Source of the DNA: Paragemmobacter kunshanensis
GTDB lineage: Bacteria > Pseudomonadota > Alphaproteobacteria > Rhodobacterales > Rhodobacteraceae
Length of the DNA: 64,000 nt
Direction of reading: 5' to 3'
Assembly: GCF_011059185.1 (NCBI RefSeq)
Contig: NZ_JAALFE010000010.1
Coordinates: forward strand, 95,059 to 159,058
Every line of letters starts with the position of its first letter. Position 1 is the first letter of the stretch. The translations under genes and the position numbers were made by a program. This document shows positions 1 to 8,420 of this stretch, one piece after another. Below the pieces are notes generated by a model, which was given only the letters and a program-made list of their open reading frames with translations, had not been told where the DNA came from and made no database searches.

Positions 1-1512
1 GATCTCGGGCTCCACCCGGCAGCCCGCCTTGGACAGGATCTCATTCTTGCGCCGGATCGCGCCATCCAGCAACAGGGGTTTGCCCGCCTCGTTCCATTCC
101 TTCGGGCTCATCCGGTTGCCCACCTTGGGATAGACATATTCCGTCTGCATCAGGCTCAGCGTCTGGTCCGATCCCAGATAATGCCCCGGCCCGCCCAGAC
201 AGACCTCCTTCATTGCCTCGATGGAGGTGCTGTCTTCCGTCACATCAATCCCCCGCACAAGCCGCATCGCCTGCCCCAGCAGATCATCGCCCAGCACAAG
301 GCTCTCCAGACAGAACCCCAGCAGCGAGGCATGCATCCCCACCGCCTCATAGCACATGTTCAACCCGGCAAGGCCCGCCAGTGCATTGGTGATCCCCTGC
401 TCCCATCCCGCCTGCATGTCCGGCAGCTTGCTGTCCGAAATCCCCGACGCCGCGCCTCCGGGCAGCCCATAGAACCGGTGCATCTGCGCACAGCCCGCCG
501 TCAGCAGCGCCTGCTCCGCAGACCCCCCGCTCATCGCCCCCGTCCGCAGGTCCGAAACGAAGGGCCAGGTCCCGAAAATCGCGGGCGCCCCTTTCTTGAT
601 CGCATTCACATAGACGACGCCTGCCAGACATTCCGCCACCGCCTGCACGATGGTCAGCGCGATGGGCGCCGGCGCCGTCGCCCCTGCCTGCCCCGCAGAC
701 AGCAGCAGCATGGGCATCCCCCGCCGGATGCAATCCTCCATCGTGATGCAGGACTCTTCCGCAAACTTCATCGGCGGCACGACAAAACAGTTGGAGTTGG
801 AAACGAAGGGCCGCTCCACCCACTTCTCCTCGCCCCCGGCCACCATATAGAGCATGTCGAAGCAATCCGCGACATGGGCAGGATCGCTAAAGCTCGTCCC
901 CACATGCTTCTTCGTGCCCGCAAGACAGGCGTAAAGCGTGTTCAGGTCCATCTCGCGATTGTCCACCACATCGCGGCAGACCATCGTGCGCTGGTAGAAA
1001 TGGATGTTGTCGAGGTTATCGACCAGCCGCGCCCCGTCATACAGGTCCTGCGCGGTGGACTCGCGATAGTCCAGCGTGATCGGGTCGACGATATGCACCG
1101 CCGCCCCCGCCGTGCCGAAATGCACATTCGTCCCGGTCAGATGCAGATCATGCTTCGGATCGCGGGCATAAAGCGTGATATCCCGCGCCGCCACCGCCAG
1201 CATGTCCTCGACCAGCGCGCGGGGGAACCGCAGCCGCCCGTCATCCCCTTGGATGGCCCCGGCGGCGGTCATGATCTCCACCCCCGATTTCGGCGCCTGG
1301 CTCAGCCCGATCACCTCCAGCGCCTCCAGCGCCGAGGCATGGATCTTCGCCATCCCCGCCTCCGTCAGCGGCTTGTACTGCCCCCCCGGCATCCCCCCGC
1401 GCACGGGCCGCACATCATCCGCCAAAGGCGCCGCCCGCAGCGCCACCCGCGCCGACCGCCCGCCCGACCGCCGCGCCCGTGCCGGTTCGCAAACCTCACC
1501 GATATCGCTCAT
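1..1512 (-). CDS. MttB-family trimethylamine/betaine corrinoid methyltransferase (3' end beyond window)
   Basis: The minus-strand frame is open from an ATG at 1512 (MSDIGEVCEP) to the window edge, so about 504 residues are visible and the C-terminus is missing. The protein reads as an MttB-type methyltransferase, a family that moves a methyl group from a methylated amine to a corrinoid protein. Typical stretches are PLTEAGMAKIHASALEALE near residue 50, GGSAEQALLTAG and GLPGGAASGISDSKLPDMQ. No in-frame amber codon appears, so this is the non-pyrrolysine branch, which includes glycine-betaine methyltransferases. It is the last visible gene of a run with two dimethylglycine-dehydrogenase-like flavoproteins, which fits stepwise N-demethylation. 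Family is well supported; substrate is inference. The cognate corrinoid protein is not in the window. Confidence 0.85.
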   Translation of the reverse strand, partial: MSDIGEVCEPARARRSGGRSARVALRAAPLADDVRPVRGGMPGGQYKPLTEAGMAKIHASALEALEVIGLSQAPKSGVEIMTAAGAIQGDDGRLRFPRALVEDMLAVAARDITLYARDPKHDLHLTGTNVHFGTAGAAVHIVDPITLDYRESTAQDLYDGARLVDNLDNIHFYQRTMVCRDVVDNREMDLNTLYACLAGTKKHVGTSFSDPAHVADCFDMLYMVAGGEEKWVERPFVSNSNCFVVPPMKFAEESCITMEDCIRRGMPMLLLSAGQAGATAPAPIALTIVQAVAECLAGVVYVNAIKKGAPAIFGTWPFVSDLRTGAMSGGSAEQALLTAGCAQMHRFYGLPGGAASGISDSKLPDMQAGWEQGITNALAGLAGLNMCYEAVGMHASLLGFCLESLVLGDDLLGQAMRLVRGIDVTEDSTSIEAMKEVCLGGPGHYLGSDQTLSLMQTEYVYPKVGNRMSPKEWNEAGKPLLLDGAIRRKNEILSKAGCRVEPEI

Positions 1513-1596
1513 TCCGCAAGCCCTTTCGTCTCGGCCCAAATACCCATCTTCCCCGCCTCCACCCCGCGCCACATCCGTGGTCCCGCGCCGGGGGGT

Positions 1597-1620
1597 CCGG
1601 GGGGCCGCATGGCCCCCCGG
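1597..1620. terminator. Perfect G/C hairpin, REP-like
   Basis: Perfect 10-bp arms CCGGGGGGCC and GGCCCCCCGG flank a GCAT loop. It sits between the flavoprotein stop (1627) and the mttB-like start (1512). A related hairpin lies at 4113-4135 with the same upstream GGGGGGTCCGGGG sequence. There is no T-run, so it may attenuate or protect the message rather than terminate it. Confidence 0.5.
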
Positions 1621-1626
1621 GTTCGA

Positions 1627-4071
1627 TCACATCCGCACCCGCTCCGATTTCGGGTCGTGCATCGGCACCAGCGACGCCACGGCCGCATGCCGCACCCCCG
1701 CCACCTCGATCTCGTAACGCGACGCCAGGACCTCCGCCTCGCTCTCCCCCGTGCAAGGCACATAGCCCATGCCCACCGCCCCGCCGAGGAAATGCCCGTA
1801 ATTCCCGCTCGTCACCGGCCCCACGATCCGCCCATCCCGCACGATCGCCTCATTGTGGAACAGCATGACCGACGGGTCCTCCACCCGGAACTGCACCATC
1901 CGACGGCTCAACCCCGCCTCGGCCTTGCGCAGCACCGCATCCCGGCCCGTGAACCCCGCCTTCTTCTTCGACACGGCAAAGCCAAGCCCTGCCTCCAGCA
2001 CATGATCCTCATCGGTGATGTCATGGCCCCAATGCCGATAGGCCTTCTCGATCCGGCAAGAATCCAGCGTATGTATCCCGCACAGCGTCAGCCCAAGCCC
2101 CGCCCCCGCCTCTTCCAGCGCCTCGAAGACATGCGCCGTCTGGTCGGAACTCACATACAGCTCCCAGCCCAGTTCGCCCACGTAAGTTACCCGATGCGCC
2201 CGCGCCAGGCCCATGCCCACCTCGATCTCCCGCGCCATCCCGAACGGATGCGCCGCGTTGGAGAAATCGTCCGGCGACACCGCCGCCATCAGGTCCCGCG
2301 CCTTGGGTCCCATGATGCACAAAACCGACTCCGCCGCCGTCATGTCGGTAATGACCACGAACTCATCCGCCCGCGCCCGCCTCAGCAACGCCAGATTGCG
2401 CTGCAACGTCGCCCCCGGCACCACCAGCAGGAAAGCCGTCTCTGACAGCCGCGTGACGGTCAGGTCCGCCTCGATCCCGCCGCGCGCGTTCAGGAACATC
2501 GTATAGACGATGCGCCCCACCGGAACATCCACCTCCGCCGAACAGACCCGGTTCAGGAAGGCGCACGCATCCCGCCCCTCCACCCTGATCTTGCCGAAGG
2601 ACGTCATGTCAAAGAACCCGACCCCCTCGCGCACGGCCATATGCTCGGCCTTCTGGTTCTCAAACCAGTTCTGCCCCTTCCAGTCATAGCGGTATTCCCG
2701 CTCCTGCCCCGGACGCGCGAACCAGTTCGCCCGCTCCCAACCCGCGACCTCGCCGAACACCGCGCCCCGCGCCTTCAGATGCTCATGCAGCGGCGTCCGC
2801 CGCACGCCCCGGCTCGTCTCCACCTGCCGGAAGGGGAAGTGGTCGGCATAAAGCAGCCCCAGCGTCTCGCTCACCCGCTCCTTCAGATAGGCGCGGTTGC
2901 GCTGGAAGGGCTGCGCCCGGCGGATATCCACCTCCCACAGATCGAAGGGCGGCTCTCCTTCCGTGATCCAGGACGCCAGCGCCATCCCCGCGCCCCCCGA
3001 TCCCGCGATGCCCACCGAATTATACCCCGCGGCAATCCAATACCCCCGCAACTCCGGCGCCTCGCCCAGATAATAGCGGTCATCCGGCGTGAAACTCTCA
3101 GGCCCGTTGAAGAACGTATGGATCCCCGATGTCTGGAACAAAGGCATCCGGTCCATCGCCTTCTCAAGGATGGGCATGAAGTGATCCCAATCCTCGGGCA
3201 GCGTGTCGAACATGAAATCCTCGCGGATCCCCCCCATCCCCCAGGGCTTCGCCTTGGGTTCAAAGGCGCCGATCATCATCTTGCCCGCGTCCGATTTGTA
3301 ATAGGCGCATTCATCCGGCACCCGCAGCACAGGCAGATGGCCCAACCCCTCCACGGGTTCGGTGATCAGGTAGAAATGCTCGCAGGCATGCAGCGGCAAC
3401 GTCACGCCTGATTGCGCCGCAAGGTCGCGCCCCCACATCCCCCCGCAATTCACCACCACATCGGCGCCAATGAACCCCGGCTCCCCGTCCGAGGACACAT
3501 AATCCACCCCCGTCACGCGCCCCCCCGCCTGACGCACACCCACCACCTTCGTATGCTCGAAAATCTGCGCGCCCCGCATCCGCGCGCCCTTGGCAAGCGC
3601 CATGGCGATATTGGCCGGGTCGCATTGCCCGTCCAGCGGCAGATGCACCGCCCCCACCACGTCCGAAACGTTCAGATGCGGATACATCTCCTTGACTTGG
3701 GCAGGCGAGATTTCCGCCACATCCACCCCGAAGATGCGCGCCACGGTGGCCTGCCGCAGCAACTCCTCCCGCCGATGCTCGGTCAGCGCCACCGAGATGC
3801 TGCCCACCTGCCGCATCCCCGTCGCCACCCCCGTCTCCGCCTCCAGCTTGACGTAAAGGTCCGCCGAATACTTCGCCAGCCGCGTCATGTTCGCCGACCC
3901 GCGCAACTGCCCGATCAGCCCCGCCGCATGCCATGTCGTGCCAGATGTCAACTGCTTCCGCTCCAGCAGCACCACATCCGTCCACCCGGCCTTGGCCAGA
4001 TGATAGGCCACCGAACAGCCCGACACGCCCCCGCCGATCACCACCGCCCGCGCCCGCACCGGAATTCCCAT
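1627..4071 (-). CDS. FAD-dependent dimethylglycine/sarcosine dehydrogenase-like protein with GcvT domain
   Basis: An 814-residue flavoprotein of the dimethylglycine/sarcosine dehydrogenase family. The FAD-binding G13-x-G15-xx-G18 follows the start, and TWHAAG places a histidine at residue 48 where the family attaches FAD covalently. The C-terminal half has GcvT (aminomethyltransferase) features such as VGELGWELYV, expected to pass formaldehyde-level carbon to tetrahydrofolate. ATG 4071 is preferred because AGGGCAGGG precedes it; ATG 4086 would add five residues. Open frame continues upstream to 4350 but does not resemble the family. It is 38% or so similar by eye in layout to its upstream neighbour and has the same length. 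The exact N-methyl substrate is not decidable. Confidence 0.85.
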   Translation of the reverse strand: MGIPVRARAVVIGGGVSGCSVAYHLAKAGWTDVVLLERKQLTSGTTWHAAGLIGQLRGSANMTRLAKYSADLYVKLEAETGVATGMRQVGSISVALTEHRREELLRQATVARIFGVDVAEISPAQVKEMYPHLNVSDVVGAVHLPLDGQCDPANIAMALAKGARMRGAQIFEHTKVVGVRQAGGRVTGVDYVSSDGEPGFIGADVVVNCGGMWGRDLAAQSGVTLPLHACEHFYLITEPVEGLGHLPVLRVPDECAYYKSDAGKMMIGAFEPKAKPWGMGGIREDFMFDTLPEDWDHFMPILEKAMDRMPLFQTSGIHTFFNGPESFTPDDRYYLGEAPELRGYWIAAGYNSVGIAGSGGAGMALASWITEGEPPFDLWEVDIRRAQPFQRNRAYLKERVSETLGLLYADHFPFRQVETSRGVRRTPLHEHLKARGAVFGEVAGWERANWFARPGQEREYRYDWKGQNWFENQKAEHMAVREGVGFFDMTSFGKIRVEGRDACAFLNRVCSAEVDVPVGRIVYTMFLNARGGIEADLTVTRLSETAFLLVVPGATLQRNLALLRRARADEFVVITDMTAAESVLCIMGPKARDLMAAVSPDDFSNAAHPFGMAREIEVGMGLARAHRVTYVGELGWELYVSSDQTAHVFEALEEAGAGLGLTLCGIHTLDSCRIEKAYRHWGHDITDEDHVLEAGLGFAVSKKKAGFTGRDAVLRKAEAGLSRRMVQFRVEDPSVMLFHNEAIVRDGRIVGPVTSGNYGHFLGGAVGMGYVPCTGESEAEVLASRYEIEVAGVRHAAVASLVPMHDPKSERVRM

Positions 4072-4112
4072 CGCCCTGCCCTTCATCTGTTCTAAAATAT
4101 CCTGCGGGGGGT

Positions 4113-4135
4113 CCGGGGGGCGCAAAGTCCCCCGG
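4113..4135. terminator. G/C hairpin between flavoprotein genes
   Basis: Arms CCGGGGG and CCCCCGG enclose a loop containing GCAAAG. It lies just downstream of the stop at 4148 and upstream of the next start at 4071. The core GGGGGGCGCAAAG recurs at 49381-49399 and partly at 1597-1620, so this looks like a dispersed intergenic hairpin. Confidence 0.5.
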
Positions 4136-4147
4136 TCCCGCAGCCGA

Positions 4148-6592
4148 TCACGCGCGCAACCGCTCGTTCTTCGCATCCCACAGCGGCGCATCCTCGCAGA
4201 CCACCGCCCGGCACCGCTCGCCGAAGATTTCCACCTCGACCACCGTCCCCGGCACCGCGAGGTCCGCCCGCAGCATCCCCAGCGCCACGACCTTTCCAAC
4301 CCGATGCCCGAAATAGCCGCTCGTCGTCTCCCCGACGACGGCCCCCTCATGCCACAGCGTCGACATGTAAGGCGGATCGCACTCCCCCGCTTCCACGGTC
4401 AGCGTCACGAAGCGCTTGGATACGCCCCGCTGCCTCTCCGCCTCCAGCGCGGCCTTGCCCCGGAAGTCGGGCTTGGCCCAATCCACGAACCGCTCCAGCC
4501 CGCCCTGCAAGACCGTGTAATCGGTCGAAAGGTCCCCCTTCCACGCCCGATACCCCTTCTCCACCCGCAAGGAATTCAGCGCGAACATCCCGAAGGGCCG
4601 CAGGCCCAAGGGCCGCCCCGCCGCCATCACCGCGTCAAAGACCGCAGGCGTATCCGCCACGCGGGAATGGATCTCCCACCCCAATTCCCCGGCAAAGCTC
4701 ACCCGGAACAGCCCAACCTCCGCCCCCGCGATCCGCGCCATCTGAAAGGTCAGCCAGCCCTTGCCCAGATCGGCCTCGCACCCCGCCGCCACCAGAACCT
4801 CGCGCGCCTTCGGCCCCGTCAGGATCTGGGTCGACCATGCCTCCGTCTCATCCACCAGCGTCAAACCGGCAGGCAAGGTGGACAAGAGCCACTCCTTGTC
4901 ATGCATCTGCGCGGTCGCCGCCGTGATCAGCAGCACCTCCTCCTCCGCGATCCGCGCCACCGACATCTCGGTGACGATCCGCCCCTTCCCATCCGCGAAA
5001 TAGGCCAGCCCCAGCCGCCCCACCCCCGGCACGCGTCCCGTGATCTGCGCCGACAGCCACGCCACCGTCCCCGCGCCCGTCACCCGGAACCGGCTGAACC
5101 CCGGCAGGTCGAGGATGCCGCAGGCATCCCGCACCGCGAGGCACTCCTCCCGCACCGCACCGAACCACGGGCCTTCCCGGTCCCAGGTCCGCTGCGCCGC
5201 CTCGCTCACATCATCGCCGGGCCGCGCATACCACAGCGCCCGCTCCCACCCGTTATATGGCCCGAACTGCGCCCCCATCGCCGCCGTCCGGTCATGCACC
5301 GCCGACAGCTTCTTCCCCCGCCCCACAGGCCAGACGTGATGCGGGAAATGGATGGCATATTCATGCCCATAGACCTCCATCCCCTTCTCCACGCAGTATT
5401 GCGGGTCCTCGAACCCGGTAAAGCGGCGCGGATCACAGGACCACATGTCCCATTCCGTCGCCCCCTCTGTCACCCATTCGGCCAGAACCTTGCCCGCCCC
5501 GCCCGCCTGACAGATGCCAAAGGTGAAGACACAGGCCTCGAACGCATTCGGCACACCGGGCATAGGCCCGATCAATGGGTTCCCGTCCGGGGTATAGGGG
5601 ATAGGCCCGTTGATCACCTTGGTCAGATTGGCCTGCCCCAGCAGCGGCACCCGCGCCATGGCGTCGTTGATATGCCACTCCAACCGCTCCAGATCATCCG
5701 GGAACAGCTGGAAGGAAAAATCCTCCGGCATCGGATCATCGGGCGTCGCCCAATGCGCGCGGCAGGGGTTCTCATACGGCCCCAGATTGAACCCGTATTT
5801 CTCCTGCCGCAGGTAATAGGACGAATCCACATCCCGCAGCAGCGGCAGCTTGTGACCCACCCCCTTGGACCACGACTCCAACTCCGGGATCGTGTCGAAC
5901 AGCAGATACTGATGGCTCATCACCATCATCGGCAGATCGCGCCCGAACATCTTGGCGACCTCGCGCGCGTAGTAACCGGCGGCATTTACCACGATCTCGC
6001 AGCGGATCTCGCCCTTGGGCGTCTCCACCACCCACTCGTCGCCCTCGCGCCGCACACCCGTCGCGGGGCAGAACCGCTCGATCCGCGCCCCCATCGCCCG
6101 CGCCCCCTTGGCCAGCGCCTGCGTCAACTGCGCGGGGTCGATGTCGCCGTCATAGGGGTCATACAACGCCCCCGTCAGATCATGCGTCTCAAGGAAGGGA
6201 TAGCGCGACCGGATCTCATCGGGCGACAGGATATCAAGGTCCATCCCCTGATACCGCCCCATCCCCACGACGCGCTTGAACTCCTGCAACCGCTCGCGGC
6301 TATGCCCCAGCCGCACCGACCCGGTCACGTGATAGTTCATCGGGTAATCGACGGCCTCCCCCAGCCCCCGATACAGCTGCGCCGAATAGCGCTGCATGTT
6401 CATGATCGACCAGCTGGACGAAAAGGTCGGCACGTTCCCCGCCGCATGCCAGGTGGACCCGGCAGTCAATTCGTTCTTCTCCAACAGGACGCAATCCGTC
6501 CACCCCGCCTTGGCAAGGTGATACAGCGACGACGCCCCCACCGCGCCCCCGCCAATGATCACCACCCGCGCGCTCGTGGGAAAATCCGCCAT
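4148..6592 (-). CDS. FAD-dependent dimethylglycine/sarcosine dehydrogenase-like protein with GcvT domain
   Basis: An 814-residue flavoprotein, the first gene of the minus-strand run. GGGAVG at residues 14-19 is the dinucleotide-binding motif, and STWHAAG puts the presumed FAD-linking histidine at residue 49. The middle resembles FAO_M, and the C-terminal part (FAGELGWEIHS, NSLRVEKGYRAW, SGYFGH) is the folate-binding GcvT fold. It should oxidise an N-methylglycine-type compound and hand the C1 unit to tetrahydrofolate. The start at 6592 (MADFPTSARVV) has a GGAGGG-like sequence just upstream. A LysR gene diverges from it across about 115 bp. It is a paralogue of the next gene; two different methylation states as substrates is inference. 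Confidence 0.87.
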   Translation of the reverse strand: MADFPTSARVVIIGGGAVGASSLYHLAKAGWTDCVLLEKNELTAGSTWHAAGNVPTFSSSWSIMNMQRYSAQLYRGLGEAVDYPMNYHVTGSVRLGHSRERLQEFKRVVGMGRYQGMDLDILSPDEIRSRYPFLETHDLTGALYDPYDGDIDPAQLTQALAKGARAMGARIERFCPATGVRREGDEWVVETPKGEIRCEIVVNAAGYYAREVAKMFGRDLPMMVMSHQYLLFDTIPELESWSKGVGHKLPLLRDVDSSYYLRQEKYGFNLGPYENPCRAHWATPDDPMPEDFSFQLFPDDLERLEWHINDAMARVPLLGQANLTKVINGPIPYTPDGNPLIGPMPGVPNAFEACVFTFGICQAGGAGKVLAEWVTEGATEWDMWSCDPRRFTGFEDPQYCVEKGMEVYGHEYAIHFPHHVWPVGRGKKLSAVHDRTAAMGAQFGPYNGWERALWYARPGDDVSEAAQRTWDREGPWFGAVREECLAVRDACGILDLPGFSRFRVTGAGTVAWLSAQITGRVPGVGRLGLAYFADGKGRIVTEMSVARIAEEEVLLITAATAQMHDKEWLLSTLPAGLTLVDETEAWSTQILTGPKAREVLVAAGCEADLGKGWLTFQMARIAGAEVGLFRVSFAGELGWEIHSRVADTPAVFDAVMAAGRPLGLRPFGMFALNSLRVEKGYRAWKGDLSTDYTVLQGGLERFVDWAKPDFRGKAALEAERQRGVSKRFVTLTVEAGECDPPYMSTLWHEGAVVGETTSGYFGHRVGKVVALGMLRADLAVPGTVVEVEIFGERCRAVVCEDAPLWDAKNERLRA

Positions 6593-6669
6593 CTCGCCCT
6601 CCGTCCATTCCGCGCGGAAGGATGACAGCCAAACCCTGCCCTTTCAATTCGGCCCCGACCCGCCTATTG

Positions 6670-6684
6670 ATCGGAAAACCCGAT
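6670..6684. promoter_or_regulatory. Candidate LysR operator in divergent promoter
   Basis: ATCGG and CCGAT arms, five bases apart, sit in the 115-bp gap between the divergent flavoprotein operon (start 6592) and lysR (start 6708). The 15-bp layout is like a LysR T-N11-A box. Assignment rests on position and symmetry only. Confidence 0.35.
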
Positions 6685-6707
6685 TAGGCAGCCCCCCTCA
6701 CGCACCC

Positions 6708-7559
6708 ATGCAGATCGACCATCTCGAAACCTTCCTCGACCTCTGCGAAACCCGCAGCTTCAACCGCACGGCAGAACGGCTGGGCCTTACGCAATCCACC
6801 ATCTCCGCCCGCATCGCCGCCTTGGAACAGGCGCTGGGATCAAAACTCTTCACCCGCTCCCGCGCCGGAACCGACCTCACCACCGAAGGTGCGCGGTTTG
6901 AGCCCCATGCCCGCGCCCTGCGCCATGAATGGCACGAGGCGCGCCGCCGCATCCAGGTCCCCGACCGCGCCGCCCACCTGATCCGTCTCGGCATCCAGAA
7001 CGACCTTGCCGCCCAGCATATCGGCGAATGGATCGCCGATTTCCGCCGCGCGCTCCCCGATACCGCCTTCTACATCGAACCCGATTATTCCAACCAGATG
7101 TGCGCCGATGTCCTGACGGGCATCCTCGACTTCGCCGTGATGTATTCCCCCAAACCCCACCCCGACCTGCACTTCTCGGAACTGGGCGAAGTCACCTATC
7201 GCATGATCAGCACCGACACCGACCGCCGGGCCGAGGTGAACCCCCAGACCTTCATCTTCGCCCATTTCTCGCCGATGTTCGAAGCGATGCACCGCGACCT
7301 GACGCCGGAATTCGCCTCCGCCCCCGTCTCGGTGGGCCAAAGCGCGACGGTCGCCTCCCTCCTCACCGCGATGGGCGGCGCGGGCTATGTGCTGGAACGC
7401 ACCGCCACCCAGATGCTCGCCTCGGGCCGCTTCCGCGAGGTGACGGATGCCCCAGTCCTGCGCCAGCCGGTCTATGCCGCCACCCACCTGCGCCACCGCA
7501 TCACGCCCCTGCACCGCAAGCTCCACCGCATCCTGCAGCGCCGCCTGACGGGGCGCTGA
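6708..7559 (+). CDS. LysR-family transcriptional regulator
   Basis: A 283-residue LysR-type regulator. The N-terminal winged helix-turn-helix is clear at residues 1-60 (HLETFLDLCETRSFNRTAERL, then TQSTISARIAALE). The remainder is the effector-binding domain. ATG 6708 is used because homology to the family begins exactly there; upstream open frame back to 6555 overlaps the divergent promoter. It diverges from the dimethylglycine-dehydrogenase-like genes, so it is the natural candidate regulator of the demethylation operon, with the methylated amine or its product as effector (inference). It is convergent with a BetI-like gene. Confidence 0.88.
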   Translation: MQIDHLETFLDLCETRSFNRTAERLGLTQSTISARIAALEQALGSKLFTRSRAGTDLTTEGARFEPHARALRHEWHEARRRIQVPDRAAHLIRLGIQNDLAAQHIGEWIADFRRALPDTAFYIEPDYSNQMCADVLTGILDFAVMYSPKPHPDLHFSELGEVTYRMISTDTDRRAEVNPQTFIFAHFSPMFEAMHRDLTPEFASAPVSVGQSATVASLLTAMGGAGYVLERTATQMLASGRFREVTDAPVLRQPVYAATHLRHRITPLHRKLHRILQRRLTGR

Positions 7560-7581
7560 CCCCGGGATCAGCTGCCTCTCG

Positions 7582-7626
7582 GTGCATACGCCCTGCTGCA
7601 CTGCGCATCTGCACCGGGCGTTGCAC
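7582..7626. repeat. 45-bp intergenic hairpin repeat, copy 1
   Basis: A 45-bp sequence matching 42817-42861 at 43 of 45 positions. Its ends pair as an imperfect stem (GTGCATACGCCC against GGGCGTTGCAC, one bulged T), and the middle is rich in CTGC/TGCA. It lies between the convergent lysR and betI-like stops, so it could act as a two-way terminator. Confidence 0.7.
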
Positions 7627-7631
7627 ACCCT

Positions 7632-8288
7632 TCAGGGCCCGGAAAGCCGCCCCTCGGCCCCGAAGTGCCGCGGAAAGAAGGCCGCCGCCGCCGCCCAGAC
7701 CGTGGCCATCGCCTCCTCCCGGTCATAGGGTGCCTGCATCGTCATCAGGTCCAGCCAGACCCCTTCGGTCACCACCCGCAGCACCCGCGCGATCCGCCCG
7801 GCATGGCCGGGATAGCCGCCAAGACTTAACAGATCATCGCAAAGACGCTCCAGAACATCCTGATATTCCTGATCATTTGATCCGCAATGCTCCTGGTACA
7901 TCGGGCGGCTCTGCGCCTCACCCCAGAAGGAACACCAGGCCGCCAGCTTTTCCGGCGTGCAGATCGCCGGGGCGAAATCCGAAGCCATCAGCGCCGCGAT
8001 CCTGTCGGCGGGGTGATCCGACGCCCCCGCCAGCGCCGCCTGCCAATTGGCGCGATACTCCTCCGACAGGTGATCCAGCGTCGCCGCCAGCAGCTTTTCC
8101 TTTGATTCAAAATGGAAATTTGCCAATCCATGCGAAAGCCCCGCCCGCCGGGCCACCTCGCCCAGCGTGGTGCGCGCATAGCCATGGTCGGCCATCACGG
8201 CGATGGTCGCCTCGATCAGTTGCAGCCGGCGCTCCCCCCGGCTCAACTTCCGGCGCGGCGCGGCGACAGCTTCCGTCAAACTGGCCAT
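7632..8288 (-). CDS. BetI-like TetR-family repressor
   Basis: A 218-residue TetR-family protein with the BetI pattern: RRLQLIEATIAVMADHGY, then TTLGEVARRAGLSHGLANFH as the helix-turn-helix (about residues 35-55), FESKEKLL, and a ligand domain with WCSFWGEA. BetI represses choline/betaine genes and is released by choline. ATG 8288 fits the family N-terminus. It diverges from two Rieske oxygenase genes, and the shared promoter has a BetI-type palindrome (8374-8391). This supports quaternary ammonium control of the neighbouring genes. The true inducer could be another betaine or DMSP. Confidence 0.88.
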   Translation of the reverse strand: MASLTEAVAAPRRKLSRGERRLQLIEATIAVMADHGYARTTLGEVARRAGLSHGLANFHFESKEKLLAATLDHLSEEYRANWQAALAGASDHPADRIAALMASDFAPAICTPEKLAAWCSFWGEAQSRPMYQEHCGSNDQEYQDVLERLCDDLLSLGGYPGHAGRIARVLRVVTEGVWLDLMTMQAPYDREEAMATVWAAAAAFFPRHFGAEGRLSGP

Positions 8289-8373
8289 TTTCCATCCTCG
8301 CCCATCACTCGCCCATCCTTTCCATAGCCGCATGGCGCTGGAAAACAAGGGATTTCCGCAGTCTTCACCATTT

Positions 8374-8391
8374 TGATTGACAGTTCAATCA
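8374..8391. promoter_or_regulatory. BetI-type operator
   Basis: A perfect inverted repeat TGATTGA-CAGT-TCAATCA in the 132-bp space between the divergent betI-like gene and the first Rieske gene. Bet operators have the form TTGATTGGACGTTCAATCA, so both arms match. It probably controls both directions. Confidence 0.75.
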
Positions 8392-8420
8392 GATTCCAGC
8401 GACCATCTGCAAAGCTGTAA

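Noticed and set aside
181..2445. Open frame of 754 codons on the plus strand opposite the methyltransferase and flavoprotein genes
   Set aside because: Arg/Pro/His-rich translation with no family features. Long antisense frames are expected where codons end mostly in C or G; the minus-strand genes carry clear motifs.
4304..6625. Open frame of 773 codons on the plus strand
   Set aside because: Lies antisense to the second flavoprotein, is Arg/His/Pro-rich and lacks a ribosome site or domain.
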